Source: Cadophora sp. MPI-SDFR-AT-0126
Taxonomy: Eukaryota > Ascomycota > Leotiomycetes > Helotiales > Ploettnerulaceae
DNA: 64,000 nt
Assembly: GCA_020747065.1 (NCBI GenBank)
Contig: JAGMVK010000025.1
Location: 496,001 to 560,000, forward strand
Direction: 5' to 3'
This document shows, in pieces, positions 21,818-31,962 of the stretch. The translations under genes were made by a program, and so were the position numbers. How positions within the stretch are numbered: position 1 is the stretch's first letter; every line of letters begins with the position of its first letter. Under the pieces are notes generated by a model. The model was not told the DNA's origin and did not search any database. It saw only the letters and a program-made list of their open reading frames with translations.

Positions 21818-23576
21818 ATGGCGGAGCAGAAACGTGTAAAATCGGTTGCGATAATCGGTGCTGGAGCAGCGGGTAAGGCTTCACTTCCTGTTTCCCTGCA
21901 CCAACAATTATACTTCCACCCCATCTTTGAGCCATTATTAACCCGAATATCAGGTGCTATCACAGCTGCAGCCTTCACAGCAGAAAAATACTTTGATCGA
22001 ATCCAAGTTTTTGAGAGAAGAGAAAGTGCTGGTGGAACCTGGTGAGATGCTATCACATTTTTATAAGCAATAGTTATACTGAATGTCCCAAGGATCTATG
22101 ATCCATCTCCTCCATCGTCACTACCTCTTCAGCCAGGAGGCTTGCCACCAGATGTCGACCCACCGCTGAACATACCAGATGAGCTCCCAAAGATCATGTC
22201 CCCAAACCAACAAGAGCGATGGCACAAGACACCAATATACTCATCACTCACGTCAGACGACTCTACTCAGGAGTTCTTAGCTGCATGACTTACATGAAAC
22301 AGGACAAACGTCCCAGCAATCGCAATGTCCTTCTCGGACCTGCCCTTCGCTTACGGTCCTTTCGTTCCTCACAACATCCCTAAGCAATACGTCGAATCTT
22401 ACTTCTCTCACCACAAAATAGATTCGCTACTCAATTTGAATACCACAGTTGAAGATTTATCCGTCATCAAAGGGTCGGAGAAAGGGAGAGAAAGATGGGA
22501 GTTGACGCTGCGGAAACACGATTCTGTTCGTGGTGTTGATGTTTGGTGGCGAGAGGAATTTGATGCAGTGGTCTTGGCAAATGGCCACTACAGCGTTCCA
22601 TTCGTAAGTAATCCCTCTTCAATTTGCAAATTCTCTTCGATGAGATAGCTGACTTCCACGTATCTAGATTCCCGAAGTCAAAGGACTCGCCGAATACACA
22701 AAGCTCTTCCCAGGCCGAGTAGTCCACTCAAAAACCTACCGAACCCCCCAACTCTACAGAAACAAGCGAGTCCTCACCATCGGCAACTCCGCCTCCGGCC
22801 ACGACCTCACCAACGACCTTCTACTCGAAGCCAGTCTCCCCGTCTACCAATCCCGACGCTCAGCCTCGCGTTGGGACGGCGACGAACCGCCGCCAAACAT
22901 AGCATGGAAACCCATCATCAAAGAATTCCTCCCCTCCGGCCGCATACTTTTCTCAGACGACACCTACCTCGACGACATCGACACAGTGATCTACTGCACC
23001 GGCTACAAAGCCTCCTTCCCCTTCTGGAACGCCCAGAACAACGGCACCGAGATCTGGGACTACGCTCAAAACAAGCTCGTAGACTCCTACATCCACACCT
23101 TCTTCAATCGCTTCCAAACCCTCGGTATAGTCGGCATCCCACGCGTCCTCACCTTCCGCAGTTTCGAATACCAAGCCATTGCTTTGGCTCGGTTATTCTC
23201 TGGTCGACAAGCGAGGGCTTTACCGAGTCTGGAGGAGCAGGAGAGGTGGGAGAGGGAGAGGGAGGAGAGGGTTAGGAGGGAGGGGAAGAAATTCCATGAC
23301 GTGGAGTGGGAGACTGGGGAGACGCTGGGGTGGCTGGGGGAGTTGTATGGGATTGCGGGGTTGGGGCTGTTGACAGGCGAGGGGAGGGTGCCGCCTGTGC
23401 TTAGGGAGGAGGTGAGGTGGGCTATTGAGCATTTACGGAAGTATCCTGAGCCGGGGAAAGATGATGGGAAGGATGATAGAGAGGTTAAGAAGGACTTGGG
23501 AGACGAGAAATCTGAAGATGGCTTGGAATGGGTGTTGGTTGAGAGGAAGAAGAAGGATTTACTTGCATTTATCTAA
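21818..23576 (+). CDS. FAD-dependent, FMO-like monooxygenase
   Basis: Five exons (21818-21872, 21954-22041, 22093-22251, 22303-22603, 22668-23576) encode 503 residues. The FAD Rossmann motif VAIIGAGAAG is split by intron 1 and followed by AITAAAFTAEKYFDRIQVFE with RESAGGTW. The FMO fingerprint FPGRVVHSKTY comes next and VLTIGNSASGHDL is the NADPH-binding GxGxxG-like site; a late TVIYCTGYKASFPF matches the family's TGY motif. These order correctly for a flavin-containing monooxygenase such as yeast Fmo1. The third intron uses a GTCAGA donor, which is the least certain splice; it yields SLTTNVPAIAM, a typical FMO sequence. A highly charged C-terminal part (Glu/Arg/Lys) extends beyond the usual fold. 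It is probably cytosolic or ER-associated; the substrate is unknown. Confidence 0.9.
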
Positions 23577-24783
23577 GGGTGTGCCAGTCTTCTAAGATCT
23601 CATCAATAGAGTCATAATCACTACTCTTCAAATAGACTGGAAACACACACGAAGAAAGTTATCAAACAAACCCTCCCATCTCAAACCACCCACCATGTGT
23701 ACTTGTACCCACGTGCATCAAAACTACGATCTGCAACAAAAACCTCTCATCGAGACGCAAAAGCGAGGCAAACAAGCGTTGCATTGGAATTAACGAAGTG
23801 CACGAAGTTCTTTGGGTGGGCCGGTCGGTAATCTGGCTGCCAAGTATAGGGGGCCATGCCAAGGATGCTGTGACAGGTGAGGCCGCATGGGGGCGGGCGG
23901 CGCGAGGATGACGAAAGTGATCGGAAGAGGTTGGTTTGCGGGCTGGGGAACGTCATTGAGGTGTTTTATGTTGCGATGGAGAGGTCGTTTGTGTGGTGGA
24001 TGTGGTTGTTGATGTGTGAGTTGGGGTTTAGTTGTAAGTGTCTGGTTTGTTGTGTTGTTATTTGTTGGTGGAGGTTGGAGACCTCGCTTAGAGTGTGGCG
24101 TGCGGTTGTGGAGATGGTTACCTCTTGTGTCTTGGAGCGCGCAGCTTCTTTTCTTTTTAGTGCTGGAAGGCTCCTTTGAATCGTAGTTTTTTGGAGACAA
24201 GGGTTACGATCTCGTAGGTAGGCGTACAGCATCTAAGTGGTGAATTGCCTAAATTTGATTGTGTAACCCGAAGACTGGGCTGTCCCCAAAGATCTGCTCT
24301 GAAGCAAAGAGCAATTTTTTGTGTGTCATGGATCTTGTATCATACATTTGGCCATTCATCTTCCGAAAACAGAGACCGACGTCTTGTAACTTACTGTTGA
24401 CCAGTTATCGTCCTATAACAGAGACCGACGGCTTCGAAGTCACACCGAAGAGAGGAAAGGTGGCATTTGACCATGCGGTGTGCCATTTTCGGTAACTCTT
24501 TTGGTAATGCGGACAAGAGGTCTGTGACGGCAAAATCATGCATATACCTGGCGAAATAAGACCTAAATATGTACTGACGACACTTGATTGATCAAATTTG
24601 CGCGCGCCAGACATCTGACACGTTTTGGCCCCCAATATGGCCCCGCCAACACCCCCCTGCTTACGGATTTCGGCCAATGATCATTTGAGGCAGCCTGGTC
24701 GATATCTTTACGCTCACGCCTTTCGTCTTTTCCATCTTAAATTACAAAGATTTCCTGAAAGTCTGACCTGGATATGAACAAAA
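23577..24783. other. Intergenic region, no supported gene
   Basis: ORFs of 60-136 codons on the minus strand are Pro/His/Thr-rich and look like chance frames. A short direct repeat CAGAGACCGACG occurs at about 24370 and 24419. The right half is the promoter side of the HET gene. Confidence 0.5.
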
Positions 24784-26930
24784 ATGACCATGACAATGTC
24801 AACAACGACGACGACAACTGGGATTGAAACTTCTAGTCTTTGTGACCTCTGCAAGCAGGTCCAAGATCTTGACCGGCTTATGGATCATACCGACCCTATC
24901 ATGCATCATAGAAGTTGGACGGCACTTTGTCAATCCGCTGAAGATGGATGCAAACTGTGCGACGCGTTCGTACAATTTCAGGAGCTGAAAAGTCCCCCTG
25001 GTCGAAAGGACGCGCTGACGAGGAACTTTGACGAGCACATGAGCTGGCCCAATACGCAGCTTCTCATGAGACCACACGGGACTAACTCTCTCTTCATTTT
25101 GCAACAAGAGGCATTATTCCACCACCCGTATCGAGAGGTGGTGAATATTTGGTTTGAGCTATGTCCAAAACCTGGTTAGTGAGAAATATCCAAAAACTGC
25201 TGCGACCAGTGGCTGACTTTGTAGACGACCCATTGAGTTCTATTTTTACGGCCAGGGACATAGATTCAACATCAAACTCGGATAAGTCTCTTGCTCTTCT
25301 CGATACATGGGTTCAGGCGTGTAAAACTGAGCATTCTAAATGCGCGTGGTCAAATGATCACATTCTTCCTACCAGAGTGATCGACGTTGGGTCAGAGCAT
25401 GAGGAGCCATTCCTCTTGGAAACAAATGGAATGAAAGGCGAATGGCTTACCCTAAGTCATTGTTGGGGCGGAGGAGCGACTCTGATGACAACGTCTGATA
25501 CTCTTCAGGACCACAAGTCCTCAATTCCGATCGAATCACTTCCAGCGACATTTCGAGACGCAGTATTTCTCACACGACGATTGGGCTACCGATATATCTG
25601 GATTGACTCTCTTTGTATCATTCAGAATATCCATGAGGACTGGACATCAGAATCATCTCAAATGTTCCGTGTGTACACGAATGCATCTATCAACCTGTCT
25701 GCCTCGGCGGCTCGCAATCCAAAAGATGGGATCTTTGAGAGTGGGAATGGAATGAGGAAGTACTCAGCTCCCTTGACAACCTTGGATTGTCGAAGTGAAA
25801 CGAAGAATATGCAAGGTGTCGTTGGGGTGAGACCTCAGCTAGGCGGGGCTGGACCATTCGTTCTTCTGCCGAATGAACCTCTGCATCGCCGAGCTTGGGT
25901 TCTTCAAGAAAGCGTCCTTTCTCCGCGTAGAATAGACTTTGCGTCTACACAGCTTTATTGGGAATGCCGTACAGCCCTTCATACGGAAGGATACCCGCGA
26001 TCGAGCGATGGCGAAAGCTTTCTCACGGCTAGTGGACGAATGCTTCACCGAATGGAAACTGAAAGAATGGAAGAAAATCCTGATATTGACCGGTACTTTC
26101 GGAGTGCCAAAGATCCGATATCTTGGTGGTATCCCATGCTTTATGATTCGTATCGAGTCCGTGGGATAACGATGGATCATGATGTTTTTCCTGCCCTTGC
26201 TGGTGTTGCAGAGCAAGTTGCGCGTCGAACTGGTTACCACTACAAGGCCGGACTCTGGTTAGAGGACCTCCACAGAGGCTTACTTTGGCAGTCCTCAGAT
26301 TTTTCACAGGAGACAGAGGACAAGTCTTGCCCCTCGTGGACCTGGGCCTCAGTCAAATTGCCTTCTTGGGACCGTCGGCTGAATACCGAAAAATACGCCG
26401 CATGTCATCGAGCCACAATTATGGACGTGAAGGTCAATACGTATGGTGAGAATGAGTTCGGTCGAGTACGTTCGGGGACTCTCAAACTCGAATGTATGGT
26501 AAAAGCATTGACTGAGTGGAAGGAGCCACTGTTGCCGGTTTACAATGAATACGCTGGCGATTTTGACAGCATGCGGATGCACACGCGATACCTTCATTCT
26601 GACGATTCCGTTAGATATGTACCACCACCTGTTGGCCGACTTTTGTGTACGACGGATATAAGACCAGACAATGCGGATGCTTGTCATTCAGACATGATCG
26701 AGCGGAGAGCAATATGCGCCCAAATCGCAAGCTTTAAAATCCCAGACTGCCGCACCAATCAATATCAGTATGATGAAGAGATCACACAGTGGGGAGTTGT
26801 CGTATATGGGTTGATCTTAGAACCAATCGATGAATCTGAGAAGGTGTACCGAAGGATTGGAATTGTTGAGATAGCCGAAGAGGATGGACTTGCAGACAAT
26901 TGGGAGACGAGGGAAGTGATGATTGTGTAA
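24784..26930 (+). CDS. HET-domain protein (heterokaryon incompatibility)
   Basis: Two exons (24784-25174, 25225-26930) encode 698 residues; the 50-bp intron (GTTAGT...TTTGTAG) splits an Asp codon. The N-terminus has a Thr-rich start and a Cys-containing region (SLCDLCKQ, CQSAEDGCKLCDAF) common before HET domains. The HET core is clear: WLTLSHCWGGGATLMTT near residue 203, LPATFRDAVFLTRRLGYRYI plus WIDSLCIIQN near 235-262, then the Ala/Gly-rich ASINLSASAARNPKDGIF and the downstream block RRAWVLQESVLSPRRIDF with LYWEC. HET domains are TIR-like folds that trigger cell death when incompatible fungi fuse; most members have no assigned partner. The C-terminal 300 residues carry SCPSWTWASV, typical of the family. 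Whether it acts in incompatibility is not shown. Confidence 0.93.
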
Positions 26931-27737
26931 AATTTTCGGGGGTTTCAATTCTTCTATGATTGATAAAGACCTCAGTCTCCTTGGGAACGGGACTTTACTT
27001 GCGTGTGTTATCTGGCTTGTTGATATGCGTGCAGCCTGAGACCTCGCTTGTTTTCTAATACTGGTAAACAACTCAAATCTCAGTGCCGAGAATGGGAGGA
27101 GACGGAAAATTCCCAAAGTCGGCGATACCGAGATATTGATATCTGTCGTTTATGTATATTTCGGTCTTCCAAACGCCTCAAGAGTCCTCCAGCACTGGGA
27201 TGGGTTATCCACGTGACCCGAAGAAGTGGCGAAGCAGAGCACTTCTCCAATCGGGACTCGAATTTCCCCGCCTTACACCGTATCCGGATTCATTACCCAA
27301 AGCGACGAAAGCCTCGTACAACAGACAACCCGAACATCCCAGCAACTCACACAATCGATCTTTTCAACAACGTCTAACAGCGTAAGATGGCAGTCATGTC
27401 AAGCTTGCCCATAGCCCCAACCGAGTCTTGTGCACGAAAGTCGGACGGTCAGCCTAGATTGCTTACATGGTGATTTCCGACTGACGATTACAGCAAATCG
27501 TCTCTAACTCCCTTTTCAAGACGAAATACCTTGCAAAGCCGTCATATCATCGCGAATGTACAGATCAGCCGGCTGAAGGAAGAGGTACAATTGTTGTAGC
27601 CTAATTGAAATTGGAACCATTGACAGATATAAAAGTCTATCAACAAAGCACCCCAGATGGAGCAACTCAAAACCTTCGTCAAAAACACAACATTCTCTGA
27701 TAACATCTCGACATATACCCCGTTCAAAACATCAACA
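26931..27737. promoter_or_regulatory. Intergenic region and TATA box of the FAD oxidase gene
   Basis: The right end holds GATATAAAAG at 27626-27635, about 105 bases upstream of the ATG at 27738. Because a start at 27657 would lie only about 25 bases after the TATA box, close to the expected transcription start, this supports translation from 27738. The left part has no gene. Confidence 0.5.
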
Positions 27738-29687
27738 ATGCTCACCTATATGTACCAATTCCTCGGCCTCACAACACTGGGCATTGCAACCACTCACCCA
27801 AAATGCAAATCCATCCCCGGAACAAATAGCTGGCCCAGTCAAGCCCAATGGTCACACCTCAACTCCTCACTCTCAGGACGCCTTCTCCAGCCTGCTCCCC
27901 CAGGAGCAGTCTGCCATCCTACACAGCCGACTTTCGACCCTCTCGCTTGTGTGGCCGTCGCAGCGGGGTGGCTGACTACCCAATGGCATACCGATAATCC
28001 GGTCAGTACTATTGAGAATAACTGGAATAACGATACCTGTCTTCCGATTCCTCTGTTGCCCTGTAGTGGAGAGGGATATCCACTTTATGTGGTAAATGCG
28101 ACGAGTGCGAGGGATGTGAAGAAGGGTGTAGATTTTGCACGAGAGAATCATGTGAGATTGATTGTGAAGGGGACCGGACATGATTATTTGGGCAGGTATG
28201 TTGATCCCTCCGCGCCTTGAGTTGAGATGGTGCTGAATGTTGAAGATCCGTGGCACCAAATTCTCTCTCCATATGGACACATCATATGAGAGGGCTTGAG
28301 TTCCACGATGGCTTCAGGCCGAAGGGCTGTAAGAAGACCATTGACGGAGCTGTCATCACAGCAGCAGCTGGTACGCAAATGCTTGAGCTTAATGAACAGG
28401 CCCATCTCAGGAACTTGACGATTGTGTCTGGTGGGGCTGGTACAGTTGGTGTCGGCGGTTATCTCACGGGCGGTGGCCACGGTGCGTTCAGTTCGACGTA
28501 TGGGATGGCTGCTGACCAAGTCCTGGAAATGGAGATCGTGACCCCAGGAGGTGATATCCTGACTATCAACGAATGCCAGAACAGAGACCTGTTTTGGGCG
28601 ATGAGAGGGGTACGTATCTGACTCACAAGAGAAACCAATACTCACAAACAATAACAGGGAGGTGGCTCAACCTTTGGAGTCATCACATCCGTCACGATCA
28701 GGGCGTTTCCATCAACAGAATTACACATAGCGACTTTCCTCCTTGGCACCGGCCCCGGAACCGAAGCGTTCTGGGACGTCATGGCCGATATCCTCTCTCA
28801 ATATCCTTCTTTGGATGAGCAAGGGATATCAGGCTACGCCTACATTGCACATGACATTGCGAGCACAGAATTGAACATCACTAGCACTGCCGATGGCTTT
28901 GCGGGTGCTTTCTTCCTCCCTGCGCTACACTCGTCCAACACTTCTGCATCGCTGGAAACAGTACTGAAAACAATGTTCGCGGATGCTACAGCAGCATATC
29001 CAGAACAATTCATGTCCACTGTTGAAGTGAAAAGTTTTCCAGACTTCTGGGCCTGGTATAAGGACAATAACGGTCCTCTGGAAGCGGGCCACAACGAAGT
29101 TCTTGGATCATGGCTGATTGATGGAGACACTTTGACTGGTAATAGTACTGCATTGAAAGAAGGTTACAGAGCTGCAACACCACCAGGACATCTCACGAGT
29201 GTTTTTCTCGTTGGTGGGAAAGGGACAAGAGATGCGAAGCCAAGGGGAGGAGGGAACAGTGTCAATCCAGCTTGGAGGAAGGCGTATATTCATTCTGGTC
29301 TGTTCTGATTTGTTGCAAAGAGACTCGAAGCTAACAATGGCCAGTAATCGGCGCGAGCTGGAACCCATTCGATACTGCGGAAGAGACGAAGCAGAGAGCC
29401 TTGCTAACCGATGTGTATGTGGAGGCACTGAGGAAAATGGCGCCAACTTCTGGAGCATATGTCAACGAGGTCAGTCTTCCCTCTTATCTCTCGAAGCATC
29501 GGACGAGTATTGATTGGTGCAGGCATCCCCAGATGAGCCAGACTTTCAACATACTTTCTGGGGAGTGAATTACGAGCGCTTGCTTGCTATCAAGAAGAAG
29601 GTAGATCCAGAAGATGTTCTTTGGTGCCATCCGTGTGTTGGTAATGAGGCATGGGAGCTAGTGGATGGGGTACTCTGTAAAAAGTAA
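27738..29687 (+). CDS. Secreted FAD-linked oxidase, berberine-bridge type
   Basis: Five exons (27738-28195, 28246-28609, 28658-29297, 29345-29469, 29523-29687) encode 583 residues. The chosen ATG gives a hydrophobic start (MLTYMYQFLGLTTLGIA) that fits a signal peptide; an upstream ATG at 27657 adds a polar stretch. The FAD_binding_4 domain shows VVNATSARDVKKGVDFA, then LIVKGTGHDYLGRSVAPN, in which the His is the expected covalent FAD attachment. GGYLTGGGHGAFSSTYGMAA and RGGGGSTFGVITSV follow. The C-terminal BBE motif ends the protein (FWGVNYERLLAIKKKVDPED plus LWCHPCVG). The usual second Cys for bicovalent flavin is not visible (GTVGVGGY), so FAD is probably linked through His only. Many Asn-x-Ser/Thr sites fit secretion. 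Substrate may be a sugar, alcohol or secondary metabolite. Confidence 0.9.
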
Positions 29688-29824
29688 AAGAAAGAAGGGA
29701 ACAATAAAGCGGACGAATAGTAACGAAAACAATGCATATTTCGTAAATCGTCAATCCGGCACCTGGGTTATACTTTTTTCCCAGTCCAAAAGCTTCCTCC
29801 AGCAGCAGTCCAAGTACAAATCCC

Positions 29825-30364
29825 TCATGAGTGAATCTTCGGGCAGTGCCCAACGTCACAATTCCTCCTCCTCTGCATCGCTCCCGTCTTGCCCTTACAT
29901 ATCCTATAGCCCTCCACAAAGAAATGCCGCCGCATATGTTTATACCACTCACTGGGCGTCATCGGCTCAACCCACTTCTGTTCATACTCCCAGCATATCC
30001 AGCAGCCCAGCAATTCGCGCTCTCCCTCCACCAGTCCATCCTTCTCCTTGTTTGCAGCAACGTGCGATTCCCACCTGAAGTTCACACTTGGATCTATCCA
30101 GTCCAGCCACCCTTGTTTATATACTGGCGGTATCTCGTCGCCGCACACGAACGAACATGCTTTGCACGGTGCAAAATATTGTGCTGATGGCATGCCGCCG
30201 CCTGGTATGCGGTTGTCTAGCCTTTCGCGGAAGGCGAGCTCGCAGAAGCCTGGATTGGGAGGGAGACTCGAGGTGTCGTAGGGTGGTGGAGGTTCGTCGG
30301 ATATTGGTTGTGTAGCAGAGAGAATAGGGGATACAGCTGCTGCTTTTGCTGCTGCCGACGCCAT
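29825..30364 (-). CDS. Small PY-motif protein with Cys/His zinc-like motif
   Basis: A single exon of 179 residues, convergent with the FAD oxidase (137 bases between stop codons). After an Ala-rich start it has DEPPPPYDTSS, a PPxY motif that WW-domain proteins such as Rsp5-type ubiquitin ligases bind. The second half has CKACSFVC and CWICWEYEQ...EWYKHMRRHF, a C-x2-C...H-x3-H arrangement that could hold zinc, and ends with a basic Cys-containing tail. There is no signal peptide. I do not recognise the family; the coding call rests on ordered composition and an ATG with a clear open frame. Confidence 0.65.
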   Translation of the reverse strand: MASAAAKAAAVSPILSATQPISDEPPPPYDTSSLPPNPGFCELAFRERLDNRIPGGGMPSAQYFAPCKACSFVCGDEIPPVYKQGWLDWIDPSVNFRWESHVAANKEKDGLVEGERELLGCWICWEYEQKWVEPMTPSEWYKHMRRHFFVEGYRICKGKTGAMQRRRNCDVGHCPKIHS

Positions 30365-31962
30365 CGCTAGAGGGAGGTCGATGTTCCGCCAGTCAATTGC
30401 TGCTCAGTGTTCTGAAGTATCTCTCGGCGTGTTTATTTTGATTGAAGAGAGAGATACGCCGCAAAATGTCTGTAGATGGTATTGTTCCTTGCAATTGAGA
30501 TTTTAATCAAGTTATATCGTAGAAAAAGTTGGTGGACAATGTGCAAAGGCAGTTCAGGATTTCATTGTTGGTGGCGGGGTTGGAGGGGTGATGGCTGGGA
30601 TATCGTTGTCGCCAAAGCAAGGAGAAGGTTGGGTGCCTTCAAATGGTCACGTGTGCTATTGAAACACCAGTTTCCTCGCTCATCTAGGTCCTGCCCAAGC
30701 ATAAATCTGTCACGTCCATTTGAAGGAGCTTGTTTTGTTACCAGTACTCGGGTAAATTCAAAAGACCTTACGAAATTTTCATTTTAGGCGGATTATCTTA
30801 CTCCAGAAGGGCTTCATTCGATTAAGTTTCTAGCAATGCTTGTTCCTCCCTATCCAGCAAAGCGCCGTCCTGAATTCAGATGTTGGATAGCAAGGATGTA
30901 GCTTCCCAAAGCCCACTTCAATAGCAATACTTCTCAAGAGATCACAGACTCGAAAGCAGATCGAAATTTAACGGTTCCAGACGTCCGTTTCAATAACTCC
31001 AGATTTTGTTGAAAACTCACCACCACGCGATACAACAACAGAAGACATTCCGCGAATTATCCGTGGCTGGGAGCCAATGGCTCTGGATTGTGACCATTTC
31101 CAAGATGAGAACATACTTTGTGATAACCGCGGGTACGCCTTGTATCCCAAGGCTCACAGAGGGAGAGCGCATAATAGCCCATATCACTTTGGAAAGCGGG
31201 TCACGTCGATACACAAATGATGGCGTGGTCGGCATTGTTCCGCAATTCTGAATACTTAGGAACCTATATGTCGTGAGGTTAAGTGATAGGAAAGTCGAGG
31301 TGAGAGTACCTCTACACTGCCGGAGCACTACCGGAGCGGTTCCGGACTCGATCCCTGTTAAGGGGCAGGTCTCCCTCTGAGGGCTCCAGACCTTCTTTGA
31401 TTCTATCGTACCAGCCAGACCTACAATATCACTCTTCACCCACCCTCTTGCGCACAGGCCTGATATCCTAGCCCATTAACGGCCACATACACATATTTGC
31501 CTTCTTCAATATCCGCTGGCGAGATATGACCTCTACAAAACTGCACAAATAGATTCATAAACATCGACGCTCTGACGATATCTTTTCAAATCACTGTTGT
31601 CAATTCAGTTTCATGTATCATAGTAGTTACGGGGAAGATTTAATTCATTAATTTCGGACGTGTTGAGTTGCTACGCATTTAAGGGTGTAACCTTCCTAAC
31701 TGGTGGTGGGACTTTCTACTAACATAATCCGCATAGAAATCTGTCAACCACTGTTGTGCCCAGTCGCATACTCGTTCGTCGCTTTGTATGAGTGGTTTCT
31801 CCAGCATTCGTCCCTACGGCCCCCAAACAGGAGATAGTAATACAGATACCCATTCACTTCATCCCGCTTCGGCGTCGATTCCAACGGGGTTTGAAAGGGC
31901 GGCACAACGATCCTCATGTGATCGATATACGCACCATCACCCAACATACACTCAACATACCC
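30365..31962. other. Intergenic region, no supported gene
   Basis: It holds the promoter side of the gene at 30364 and the 3' flank of the gene at 34554. Overlapping ORFs at 30968-31440 on both strands have no domain. A short CCGGAGC/TTCCGG imperfect palindrome lies near 31331-31347. Confidence 0.45.

Noticed and set aside
23790..24200. 136-codon Pro/His/Thr-rich minus-strand ORF
   Set aside because: Biased composition typical of a chance frame in skewed sequence; nothing recognisable.
27657..27737. Upstream in-frame ATG of the FAD oxidase
   Set aside because: It is about 25 bases after the TATA-like box and masks the signal peptide that begins at 27738.
31006..31439. Overlapping ORFs on both strands
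   Set aside because: Neither strand shows a domain or initiation context better than the other.
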